Below are positions 1 to 17,500 of a stretch of 17,500 nucleotides of DNA, in pieces; the first letter of the stretch is position 1, and every line of letters begins with the position of its first letter. Made by a program: the position numbers and the translations under genes. Below the pieces are notes generated by a model. That model ran no database searches. It saw nothing but the letters and a program-made list of their open reading frames with translations, and was not told where the DNA came from. Where the stretch lies: assembly GCA_964020155.1 (NCBI GenBank), contig OZ026560.1:3849259-3866758 (forward strand), written 5' to 3'. The stretch is from Chondrilla cf. caribensis. Taxonomy: Eukaryota; Porifera; Demospongiae; Chondrillida; Chondrillidae.

Positions 1-8880
<8,880 letters not shown>

Positions 8881-9016
8881 TCAAAGTACCTCACTCTCGG
8901 GACAATGACCAACCAACAATAATATATCCATCCAGTCTGTATAATGTGTACAAATACAGGTTGTTTATACCACGCTGTATAGTGTATAAATTAGAAAACA
9001 GATACGTCACGACAAA
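8881..9016. promoter_or_regulatory. Putative bidirectional promoter spacer
   Basis: Only 136 bases separate the GFM2 start codon (minus) from the first plausible plus-strand ATG (9017). The spacer is unique sequence. It contains a TATAAA at 8985-8990 and a CRE-like ACGTCA at 9004-9009. The TATA sits too close to the plus-strand ATG to leave much 5' UTR, so it may be incidental. The promoter role is inferred from geometry. Confidence 0.45.
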
Positions 9017-9070
9017 ATGGCTGCTTGTTTAATCCCTCGTGATTGTTCGGGTATACGAACATATTCTACG
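9017..9070 (+). CDS. Candidate first exon of a divergent gene, product unknown
   Basis: The ATG in context gacaaaATGg opens MAACLIPRDCSGIRTYST and ends at a good donor ACG|gtatgt after 18 codons. The peptide has Arg, Ser and Thr and only one acidic residue, so it could be a mitochondrial or other N-terminal signal. I do not recognise the protein and cannot trace its next exon with certainty. A candidate continuation begins at 9253 after attttcag (ARRPKIVATTGLLKEPTVLL). Confidence 0.35.
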
Positions 9071-9684
9071 GTATGTCATTGTTATCCTACCATCGAACAC
9101 ACTCAACTGTTCTATCTTTGTCCTGTCTCATTCTTCACGTCTTGTGCCCCCTCCTGCGGTATGTGTTGATATGGAGTTTTATCGACTAAAACAGGTCAGA
9201 AAGTTCGGAAAGTTCCAAGATTCGCAAAGACATGATTTGAATCTATTTTCAGGCGAGAAGGCCCAAAATTGTAGCAACAACCGGTCTTCTTAAGGAACCA
9301 ACTGTACTTCTATGCCTTCGCTGTTGCCCCCATCTCGCCGTGGTTGGCATTGGCGTCTGTGCGTGCGTTTGCTGGTATGGCAAGCCATTAGTAACAAAAT
9401 TAAGATACTGGATTAAATTTCACAACAATAAGTTTATGATAATTAATTTTCATTGCGACAATTATCATCGACCAATCAGAAACGTGGGCGACCTCGGTCA
9501 GATTCCCCAAACAATGGGAAGCCATAGAACGGATTCGGTTAACCTCGCTCAGCGTGTTCGGTGTAATAGATTACAAAAGTGTACACGCCCCTTAAGGGGA
9601 TCTCCCTAATTTTCACCTCACTGCTCCAGATTCACATCCGCTGGTAACATGCTGTATGTAGAGAAATTGTCCTTATTTGTACAG

Positions 9685-9755
9685 GCGGCAAAGAAAGGCA
9701 ATTGTTTGTATGTGTGGTCAGAATTGAAAGCCAAATTGCGAATCCTTACAGAGAG
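9685..9755 (+). CDS. Candidate internal exon, product unknown
   Basis: It is bounded by the acceptor ttatttgtacag and the donor GAGAG|gtacgg. Two of three frames are open: AAKKGNCLYVWSELKAKLRI followed by LTER (phase 0), or GKERQLFVCVVRIESQIANP followed by YRE (after two bases). The correct frame cannot be decided here and no family is recognised. It is a unique-sequence island among repeats, which supports exon status only weakly. Confidence 0.3.
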
Positions 9756-9891
9756 GTACGGCTTTCACTTTTGACAGCTTAACGAACCATACAACGTGTG
9801 TGTACCTCAGTTGCATTGGTAGCTAATTGTGTGAATTGCATCATTTGTGTACCAGGTGTGTATTTACGGTATGTATGATTTTCATCATTGC

Positions 9892-10225
<334 letters not shown>

Positions 10226-10389
10226 GTGAAGACATAAGAGAACATCTGCTATGTGAGACATGGAATCCTTTATAGCGAACATCCTTGTTGAAAGTTCTCT
10301 GCAATATAATATGCCTTTCGTGGGTAGCTTGCATGTATTCTGGCTCTTTCGTACCGCCTCTCTTGGCTTTGAAGAGTCCATCAGCGCGC

Positions 10390-10449
10390 GCAGACACACA
10401 CACACACGCACACACAGAACACACGTGCACACACACACACACACACACG
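10390..10449. repeat. (CA)n microsatellite
   Basis: Short interrupted CA tract following gcgcgcgcag. Confidence 0.9.
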
Positions 10450-10925
10450 TGGCACTATACCTGTCTTAGTGTGGTACTAAACTGTTACAGTGTATTATGC
10501 TGACTATATGCTGAGGAAACCTCTGTAACCTCTGTATCTGTAAGAGTTCTTAATGTAGAGAGCTTCCACTACAGCTGGGTGATTCTGGATGCATTATAGC
10601 TGTCTATTCTTCAATGGTGGGGATTTACATACCTGGATGATCACTAAATCTTGCAACAACAGTGTTCTAGGGGGAATTAATTGCCTGTACTTCACTTCTT
10701 TGTATTAATTGTTTCATTTTCAGGTTTAATTTGCACTTAATTTTGTTTGATGTGTCAGTGCAACCATGTGTATGTTTCCATGGCAATACCATAGCAACTG
10801 TGAATGAACAGTCACCTGATCTGTCGAAGAATCAACAACATAGTTGATTGTGTGAGGGATCCTCCATAAGATGACCACGTTTAAGTCTGTCTGTCAGTAC
10901 ACATTGTAACACCTGAACCTTTGTG
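10450..10925. other. Unique non-coding stretch
   Basis: I see no convincing exon, RNA gene or repeat here. The sequence is ordinary AT-rich intronic or intergenic DNA. Confidence 0.5.
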
Positions 10926-11215
10926 ATATGACCACATGTTGTGATCTCTCTGTCATTGTAGACTGTACTGAGTGAACCTCTATAATCTACCCACATGTTG
11001 AGATCCCCCCATCATTGTAGACTGTACTGCGCGAACCTCTATAATTTACCAACATGTTGAGATCTCCCCATCATTGTAGACTGTACTGAGCGAACCTCTA
11101 CAATTTACCATGTTGAGATCTCCCCATCATTGTAGACTGTTCTGAGTGAGCCTCTATAATCTACCCACATGTTGAGATCTCCCTGTAGTTGTAGATTGTA
11201 CTGAGCAAACGCTTA
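10926..11215 (+). repeat. 59-bp minisatellite, inverted relative to the array at 653
   Basis: About 4.8 copies; tagactgt(a/t)ctgag starts at 10959, 11018, 11077, 11132 and 11192 (spacing 59, 59, 55, 60). The unit is the reverse complement of the one at 653-1445: gaacctctataatctaccca, then catgttgagatctccccatc, then attg. Copies are more diverged than in the left array. Confidence 0.92.
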
Positions 11216-11672
11216 TATTCTTACATGTTTATCAGCAAATGATGCAGAAATCTCAAATTTGGTCAGGTCAGATCATAGCATAACCTATTGCCTATTGATA
11301 GTGTTTTGCAATATATGTGTACATAACAGATCAACTTCCTGCATTATTTTCACTTCAGCATCAAATGACTGGGGATCATAGGGTACTAGTTGTTTTCTGT
11401 GACCCCATCTGAAATGAAAATAGCTCTCCGAAATGAGAATTTTCATCAAGTCCTTCTATCCACCGCAGTGTGGCCATCATTGAAAATTGCTCAAAATATT
11501 GGGATTTCAAAAAGCTTCACTTTAAATATGGAAACAAGATAAGATCATGGGAAAAACACTGTTGTTAGTTTTGAATTATTGCTTTGTATTTCTGTTGATA
11601 CTTTTCATTATGTTTTGTGGATTTTTCTGTAAGCATTGATGTATCAAAGCTGCTGAGATGGGTATTTTCTGG

Positions 11673-11677
<5 letters not shown>
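11216..11677. other. Unique AT-rich stretch, nothing recognised
   Basis: No supported exon. A short segment ending TTGATGTATCAAAGCTGCTG could belong to an exon, but neither boundary is convincing. Confidence 0.4.
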
Positions 11678-11712
<35 letters not shown>

Positions 11713-11987
11713 TGTGTGCGCGTGTGTGTGTGTGCATGTGCGTGTGTGTGCATGTGCGTGTTTGTGTGTACGTGTGTGTGTGTGTGTGTGTGTGTACGTA
11801 TGTGTTTCTGTCCTTTTTCATTTGTATGTACATGTGTGGGCGTGCATGTGCATGCAAGTGTCTGTGTTTTTCTCTCTCTCTGTGTATGCTGGTGTATGTG
11901 TCAGTGTGTGTATGTGTGTGTGTGTGTGCGTGTGTCAGTGTGTGTGTCAGTGTGTGTGTGTGTGTGCGTGTGTGTGTGCGTGTGTCA

Positions 11988-12042
<55 letters not shown>

Positions 12043-12147
12043 TGTGTCAGTGTATGTGTGTGTGTGTGCGTGTGTCAGTGTGTGTGTGTGTGCGTGTGTC
12101 AGTGTATGTGTGTGTGTGTGTGTGTGCGTGTGTGTGTGCGTGTGTCA

Positions 12148-12195
<48 letters not shown>

Positions 12196-12255
12196 CAGTG
12201 TATGTGTGTGTGTGTGTGCGTGTGTCAGTGTGTGTGTGTGTGTGTGCGTGTGTCA

Positions 12256-12291
<36 letters not shown>

Positions 12292-12358
12292 GTCTGTGTA
12301 TGTGTGTGTGTGTGTGTGCGTGTGTCAGTGTATGTGTGTGTGTTTGTGTGTGTGCCCA
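11678..12358. repeat. Compound (TG)n / cgtgtgtcagtgta array
   Basis: About 680 bases of TG-rich sequence. From about 11900 the motif gcgtgtgtcagtgtatgtgt recurs roughly a dozen times between variable TG runs, a minisatellite built on a microsatellite. Long purine-pyrimidine alternation makes it a strong candidate for Z-DNA formation. Confidence 0.95.
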
Positions 12359-12546
12359 CACACGTGCAAACTCACATAACACACTGGAAATATTCTGGAA
12401 ATGGATCTGGGTCGATCCATTAAAAAATGCATTATCTTGATGACTCACATATTCCAGAAGCTTTACAGTATGTCTAGAGTTAATAGCTTTTTCACTTACA
12501 TTGCGTAATTGTCGCGTATTGTAGTTATTCAATTGTGTATATGTAG

Positions 12547-12725
12547 GCCAAGGTTCAATCGAGTGGAGCCTTTTCGGAGATGTGCGCGCACTTCACATTG
12601 CACATGGAAGAGTTATAGTATATACTGTACAGCATCACGAGTTAGTCTATCATATTCACCACGTGGAACCACAGCAACCGACGTTTTATGAGAGTTTTGG
12701 TGGCAATTTGCTGCATCATGCATTG
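12547..12725 (+). CDS. Candidate internal exon, product unknown
   Basis: After the acceptor tgtatatgtag, a long open frame needing one base from the previous exon reads QGSIEWSLFGDVRALHIAHG followed by RVIVYTVQHHELVYHIHHVE and PQQPTFYESFGG. It ends at a possible donor CATTG|gtcagt, or at 12755 with AATT|gtatgt; both leave phase 0. The alternating hydrophobic pattern (ALHIA.GRVIVYT) resembles beta-propeller blades, but this is an impression and not a family assignment. The ORF remains open to 12902. Confidence 0.38.
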
Positions 12726-12918
12726 GTCAGTATTTCACAGATGAAGAGGACAATTGTATGTGTGAGAGTCCTTCAGATAACGTGTGGCTTGCAGTGTGGA
12801 CCGCCCATGACATGCCTTTGGATTATTTGTTTGTCTTACGGAAACTTTGATCATGATGTGATCTCAGACCATAGTTGCCCCCTTCCTCATATTTCTCCTT
12901 AAAAACCTCTTTTATACA

Positions 12919-13047
12919 GACTCTTCGATGTCTTTGTCTTGCTTTTCATCATTTCAATTGGGCCATCCTTTCTTACCCAGTCTCCATTCTGAAATTTGCA
13001 ACATCTCACAAAATTTGCAAAATCTCACAGAACTTATAGAATCTCAT
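12919..13047 (+). CDS. Possible exon, product unknown
   Basis: The strong pyrimidine tract and acceptor cctcttttatacag precede a frame (after two bases) with HPFLPSLHSEICNISQNLQN followed by LTELIESHE, a helix-like heptad pattern. A weak donor gtgtca follows at about 13048. A second frame is also open (TLRCLCLAFHHFNWAIL), so the reading is ambiguous. Confidence 0.25.
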
Positions 13048-13149
13048 GAGTGTCACACACAGAATTGGACAAATCATGCAAAATCCTCGGCACTCTCTTA
13101 TTCTGCATCAGTTCACTAATTCCATACTTTCAAGTGGCTCCACAATCGC

Positions 13150-13222
13150 ATACAGTACATACAGTACATACGTACAGTACATACAGTACATACAGTACAT
13201 ACAGTACATACAGTACATACAC
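13150..13222. repeat. 10-bp tandem repeat (tacagtacat)n
   Basis: Seven copies of tacagtacat with one gtac insertion. It is the same motif family as the longer array at 14590-14935. Confidence 0.93.
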
Positions 13223-13549
13223 ACCTGTACGGTCAACCAGAATGAAACTCCAGCTGGTCTCATGTCAACACAATACATTTGTGTACATACATGTGTGTAT
13301 GTTGTGTACTAACTGTACTGTACTGTTTATCACACTGAGTATGTCCATATCTACTTGTGTACATACGTATGTACATAAGCATAATATGTGCATGTGTACA
13401 ATGTGTGTCACATTAGGTTTGTATGTGATACTATTGTTACTGGGCATATGTACATGTATACTATGCGTTTGTTAATCTACACACGACGTTCACTGCAGTA
13501 GGTACTGTGTTGGAGTAATCTGTCTATCCCATATGGAATACATAAGTTT

Positions 13550-13702
13550 GATGTACGTATGTACACACACACTATGGTATGTATACACACACTATCGTAT
13601 GTACACACACACTATCGTATGTAATCACACACTATTGTATGTACACGCACACTATCGTATGTACACACACACTATCGTATGTACACACGCACACACTATC
13701 AA
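13550..13702. repeat. 20-bp tandem repeat
   Basis: About seven copies of cgtatgtacacacacactat with small variants (atcacacac, acgcacac). Confidence 0.93.
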
Positions 13703-13739
13703 GCACATTACATTGAACAAATTCACTCCACCCCCTCAG

Positions 13740-13893
13740 ACAGCGAAGTGTAACCCTCACGTTTGGCCCACCTCAGTAATGGGACCGTTATTTCGGGTGC
13801 TGGAATTCCAGCTCCGGGTTAGTCTACGAGATAGGGAGACCGTACTTTCTACTGTGAAAAATCTGCAAAATTCATCACATGCAGCAATAGCAG
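13740..13893 (+). CDS. Likely internal exon, product unknown
   Basis: The acceptor caccccctcag and donor GCAG|gtagac bound 154 bp, open in phase 0: TAKCNPHVWPTSVMGPLFRV followed by LEFQLRVSLRDRETVLSTVK and NLQNSSHAAIA. The composition is that of a real soluble helical protein and stands out from the GTAC/CA-rich flanks. Its start phase (0) fits a junction with the candidate at 12547-12725. Its end phase (1) fits the acceptor at 16026 (AMEVFSVPRHFQGLGKLL then stop). No family recognised. Confidence 0.45.
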
Positions 13894-14218
13894 GTAGACC
13901 AGTAGCTACATAGGATTATAGACCTAAATGAGGACTGCTTTACAGACAACTTTTCAATTTTATGCTCAGTCACAATATTAAATACGTATATACAGACAAT
14001 TATTATACTAAATATATAATGCATGTATGTACTATATAAAAATATATAGTACATACTTGCACAAACACATACATCTGTAAAAATTTAGTACATGTACATA
14101 CACTTATGTATGTACATGAACATGTACGCATGTCGTATCTACCAAATGTAACAACGTACATGTTTGTTGTAACCCCCTCAATGTACCTACAGCAGCAACA
14201 CTGTTTTGTTACTGTCTC

Positions 14219-14220
<2 letters not shown>

Positions 14221-14294
<74 letters not shown>

Positions 14295-14405
14295 GTATGT
14301 GCACACACAAACACATACACACACACACCAACACACCCACGCACACCCACACCCACACATGCACACACACACACACACACACACACACGTACACACACAC
14401 ACACA

Positions 14406-14450
<45 letters not shown>

Positions 14451-14452
14451 CA
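14221..14452. repeat. (GT)n facing (AC)n, self-complementary microsatellite pair
   Basis: About 60 bases of pure GT (14221-14281) are followed by a mixed spacer and then AC-rich sequence to 14452. The two halves are complementary to each other and could form a long hairpin in RNA or single-stranded DNA. Confidence 0.95.
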
Positions 14453-14457
14453 CACAG

Positions 14458-14484
14458 TAACTGTACACATCATAAGACCACCTG
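14458..14484 (+). CDS. Possible 27-bp microexon abutting a CA repeat
   Basis: A strong donor CACCTG|gtgagt follows a short unique segment that begins right after (CA)n...cacag. In the phase left by the exon at 13740-13893 it would encode VTVHIIRPP. It is tiny and the acceptor is just the end of a microsatellite, so it is speculative. Confidence 0.18.
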
Positions 14485-14584
14485 GTGAGTTGAACCTCTT
14501 GCATCCAGATCACAACTGATTGCAATGATGAGAATCTGAGTATATGTCCATTGTGATCGCATGTCCCTTATAGCACTGTATGTA

Positions 14585-14935
14585 TGTACTGTACACACAG
14601 TACACGCAGTACATACAGTATATGCAGTACACACAGTACTCACAGTATATGTAGTACACACAGTACACACAGTACATACAGCATACACAGCACATACAGT
14701 ACATACAGCACATACAGTACACACAGTACATACAGTACACATAGCACATACAGTACATACAGCACACACAGTACATACAGTACACACAGCACATACAGTA
14801 CACACAGTACATACAATACATACAGTACACACAGCATATACAGTACATACAGTACACACAGCACATACAATACATACAGTACATACAGCACATACAGTAC
14901 ATACAGTACACACAACACATACAGTACATACTATT
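14585..14935. repeat. 10-bp tandem array (agtacayaca)n, about 35 copies
   Basis: About 350 bases of agtacacac/agtacatac/agcacatac with a strict 10-base rhythm. Because 10 is not a multiple of 3, all frames show Tyr/Cys/Met/Val/Thr-type repeats of no coding significance. Confidence 0.96.
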
Positions 14936-14939
14936 CATA

Positions 14940-15700
14940 ACATGGTCACATATACTATACAAAAAAAAGCATTGAGACGAACACCCTTTAGACTGCTCAT
15001 AACGTAAAAACAGACTTTTGAGCATCATTTGGTTTGCTATACGTAGCAGTGTGAATTTGTATATGTAGTAAGCTAATACAGATAAGAATAAAATTTCCAC
15101 TGTACTGTACACAGGAGCACATACATACTGGGCATGCTTGTACATAGCCACTTCATATGCACTGTGTGTACTGTACAATGTAAAACGTGCACACCACACT
15201 TGCATGGATGAACACCCTTGTGTACTAGCACAAGATGAAGGCTGGTACCGTGAATCCAGAGAGAAACAAGTTAGGTACTCGGCATTGCTGACCTAGTGTG
15301 GTTACCGTGCTTTGGATGTTCACTAGTGAAACTGAGTTGGTTAGCTGGCGATTTACAGTATCACTTTGTCAACATTATCGCTCGATTGGCTATCACTTGA
15401 GATTAATGTGAACGAATTATTGACCTTTTTGTTCTCAGTCGTCGATTCATTTTCTCATCTTTAATTGCATTTGCAATGGAAAGGCATCATCGAATGCCCT
15501 TTACTGATTTCAATTTATCGCATTTTCACAAATATGTGCAAGTACGCTTGGTAGACTGGAGTAATTTATTATTGTATTAAGTACAAATAGTTAACTGATT
15601 TTGTCCCGAGCTAATGATAATTGCAGTCATTTTGCTGTTACAAGGAAATGACTCTACAATAAAGTAGCTGTAATTTGATTATTCTTAGAGAGTGTGTTGT
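14940..15700. other. Unique AT-rich stretch, no gene recognised
   Basis: No supported exon, RNA gene or repeat. It may be intronic or the spacer between two plus-strand genes. Confidence 0.45.
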
Positions 15701-15717
15701 ATATTATGTGTGCGTGT

Positions 15718-15720
15718 GTA

Positions 15721-15794
<74 letters not shown>

Positions 15795-15795
15795 T
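15718..15795. repeat. (GT)n microsatellite
   Basis: About 75 bases of clean GT, followed by a diverged tg-rich and palindromic atatgcatatgcat segment to about 15900. Confidence 0.96.
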
Positions 15796-16026
15796 GTGTG
15801 TGTATACATATACGTATTTGTGTATTTTTGTGTGTTACACATACATATATGCATATGCATAATATTATGTGTGTATGTACGTGTTTGTGTGTGTGTGTTA
15901 TGTGTTGATACTTTGAACATGTTGTCCTGTTATAACGTTTTCTCTAACTCGTGTTTCAATGCTCCTCTACACAGAACATGTTTGTATTTACATACCATCC
16001 AATAAACTGTACATTTTTGTTTGCAG

Positions 16027-16140
16027 CTATGGAGGTTTTCTCAGTTCCTAGACATTTCCAAGGTTTGGGAAAGCTCTTGTGAAAATAGCAATGCAGGAGT
16101 TCTCCATGCTGAGAGAAAGGAAGCTACATATCTCATCTAA
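16027..16140 (+). CDS. Candidate 3'-terminal or internal exon, product unknown
   Basis: A strong acceptor (acatttttgtttgcag) is followed by LWRFSQFLDISKVWESSCEN, continuing SNAGVLHAERKEATYLI to TAA at 16138-16140 in phase 0. The alternative phase gives AMEVFSVPRHFQGLGKLL and a stop at 16080-16082, which would suit the phase left by the exon at 13740-13893. A donor-like AAG|gtttgg occurs within it. The frame is undecided. Confidence 0.33.
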   Translation, partial: LWRFSQFLDISKVWESSCENSNAGVLHAERKEATYLI

Positions 16141-16508
16141 AATATTCTGCAAAACAAATTGAAGACTTTCTCCATCTGTATGGCCTCATACATAAGATTG
16201 GATAGAGTCAGGTTGGTGTGAATTTTTCTCAACTTCGGCACTCCTGGCATGGATTCTTGCTAATGCAGGTACGTACTCGAAGGAATTCCTCTCCTATCAA
16301 CTTCTGGAGGTTCACACCCAAGGACATGTTTTATCTCCATTTCCTTCCTTTTTTGAGCTCGTTTTTTTGACTTCTCTGACTGTGTTGTGCGATGTGGAAC
16401 ATTCCAAACTTTGTATAAAGCCCAACATCTGCTAACACATCTCCTTAATTATATTCACACTTTTTATGGCTTCCAACATATGGCACTGTTTGCTATAAAT
16501 TTGGGCAG

Positions 16509-16819
16509 CTCATCTGGAAGCTTACTATTGCTGACGGTCAAGGTGCCGACTGAACTGACGCTTTTGCGAACGAGTTCGACGAAACGAGAGCCACAATCAG
16601 CTGGAGCAGACGTGATGGACCGCGAGCTGACTCCTATCGACGAACTAGAAGTGTCAGGGTCTCCAGATGGCGGGCTGATTATGTCCAGTGTGGCCAAAAG
16701 CCCTGCAATCGGGTCAGGTTTGATTCCCGCAGATGAAGGTGTCGATGATGTCAACAGTACCCTCCAACCAGCCGGGAATGGTGTCACTCCCCCTGCACAA
16801 TCGACTGTCAACACCACAG
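16509..16819 (+). CDS. Candidate exon encoding a disordered Ser/Pro/Gly-rich segment
   Basis: This is the longest non-repetitive open frame outside GFM2. After a possible acceptor tttgggcag (or aag at 16542) it reads LTLLRTSSTKREPQSAGADV, then MDRELTPIDELEVSGSPDGG, and on to PPAQSTVNTT. It closes on a good donor ACAG|gtgaga. The DNA is more GC-rich than its surroundings. The protein looks intrinsically disordered (Ser, Pro, Gly, Asp), with SP/TP sites that could be phosphorylated. If transcription starts locally, the Mets at 16483 or 16612 could be starts; a TATAAA lies near 16420. No family recognised. The minus strand is also open here, but the plus reading has the better splice signal. Confidence 0.4.
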
Positions 16820-17258
16820 GTGAGATGGGATGATTGGCGGGTTGTGGATTAGCTTATTCATACACTGTTAGACTGCACAGTACAGTACACATCCCCACAT
16901 ACGTAATACCTGTACATCATTGCATGTACTCACAGTGTGTACATGGGTTTGTGGACTGACTAGCTGCATTGGTTGTTGTCCTCTGCTAACGTTCATCTGA
17001 TAGGGCTGAATGCATACACGCACACACACACATTTTCAAGCCCACTGTACTTGAAGTACTGTAGACAATATCAGCAAATGCTTTTGAATACCGAGTTTGT
17101 ATGCCTGAGGTCAAACAAGTTGCAGTTATGTGTGCGTTTCACTCACGTGCCCATGTTGCCATACAGTAAGGCTTCAATGTATCTCAAGTGCACTCAGCAC
17201 TAACCAATTAGGTGACGTAGAATGCCAAACTATCTCTCCTATTGCTTTGTATGTGATA

Positions 17259-17430
17259 CAGTGAATTCTCATTAATCCGCCACCGCTTTATTCGCCAAAC
17301 CTTTTAATCTGCCACAATTTCCCAGTACCAATATAATTTATAAGTACCATTGAATATCCATTTAATCCGCCAAACTTGTTAATTCGCCATTCTTCTTCAA
17401 AAAAAATGAATTGTGACGGATTATACTCTG
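17259..17430 (+). mobile_element. Pogo/Tigger-like MITE, copy 2
   Basis: It starts TA|cagtgaattctcattaatcc at 17259 and ends near 17430 in an inverted, diverged form (gtgacggattatactc). The body matches the reverse complement of 7187-7357, including cccagtaccaatataat and ccgccaaacttgttaat. It has no coding capacity, so it would be mobilised in trans. Confidence 0.75.
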
Positions 17431-17500
17431 CCGAGGTTTGAAGCAGGCATAAAATAGGAAAATTGAATGTAATTTACTGGCCAAATAAGGCTACAATGTG

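Noticed and set aside
9340..9609. 89-aa plus-strand ORF
   Set aside because: The proposed start is a GTG within a longer open frame and the downstream residues look like translated non-coding sequence. Only the upstream part (from 9253) could be exon, and its donor is unclear.
14470..15205. 147-231 aa ORFs rich in Tyr-Cys-Met or Thr-Val-His
   Set aside because: Generated by the 10-bp tandem array; the peptide repeat follows from the period and there is no start, splice or family support.
16464..16817. 117-aa minus-strand ORF
   Set aside because: Mirror of the plus-strand candidate exon at 16509-16819; the plus reading ends on a consensus donor, whereas the minus one lacks comparable splice signals. 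Not fully excluded.

Overview
This is a stretch of animal nuclear DNA. The evidence is a multi-exon protein gene with GT-AG introns, abundant dinucleotide microsatellites, several minisatellites and DNA-transposon debris. There are no operons, bacterial-type ribosome sites or phage genes. The exact taxon cannot be fixed from the sequence. Compact repeat-filled introns and protein divergence from vertebrates suggest a marine invertebrate (a sponge or similar), and this is only an inference.

The left half (8880 down to base 1, minus strand) holds one gene that I could reconstruct exon by exon: the mitochondrial ribosome-recycling GTPase EF-G2mt/RRF2mt (GFM2). Fifteen exons join in frame through fourteen GT-AG introns to give 535 codons with no stop. 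They run from an Arg/Lys-rich mitochondrial presequence, through the G1-G5 GTPase motifs and domain II, into domain III. The gene leaves the window at base 1, so the C-terminal third or so lies outside. Almost every intron is packed with a different repeat: a 59-bp minisatellite with 177-bp higher-order structure, a 40-bp GTAC-rich array, a 15-bp array, a 307-bp tandem duplication, long (AC)n/(GT)n tracts, and a pogo-like MITE.

A 136-bp spacer (8881-9016) separates GFM2 from a probable plus-strand gene. The right half (9017-17500) contains several spliced-exon-like islands on the plus strand (about 9017, 9685, 12547, 13740, 16027 and 16509). I cannot name their product(s) or prove they belong together. 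Between them lie long GT/CA microsatellites, 10-bp and 20-bp tandem arrays, a second copy of the 59-bp minisatellite family in inverted orientation, and a second inverted copy of the MITE at the right edge.

The strongest unexplained signals are: (i) the 59-bp family present on both sides of the shared promoter, in the same sense relative to each transcript; (ii) a GFM2 splice donor that is itself the first GT of a (GT)n microsatellite; (iii) the promoter-like 307-bp unit duplicated inside intron 7; and (iv) the recurrence of pogo/Tigger-like end motifs (ACCTCTNTATAA...GACCACC) as the seed of several tandem repeats. The many long apparent ORFs made of Cys-Val, Thr-His or Tyr-Cys-Met repeats are microsatellite artefacts and are not annotated as genes.
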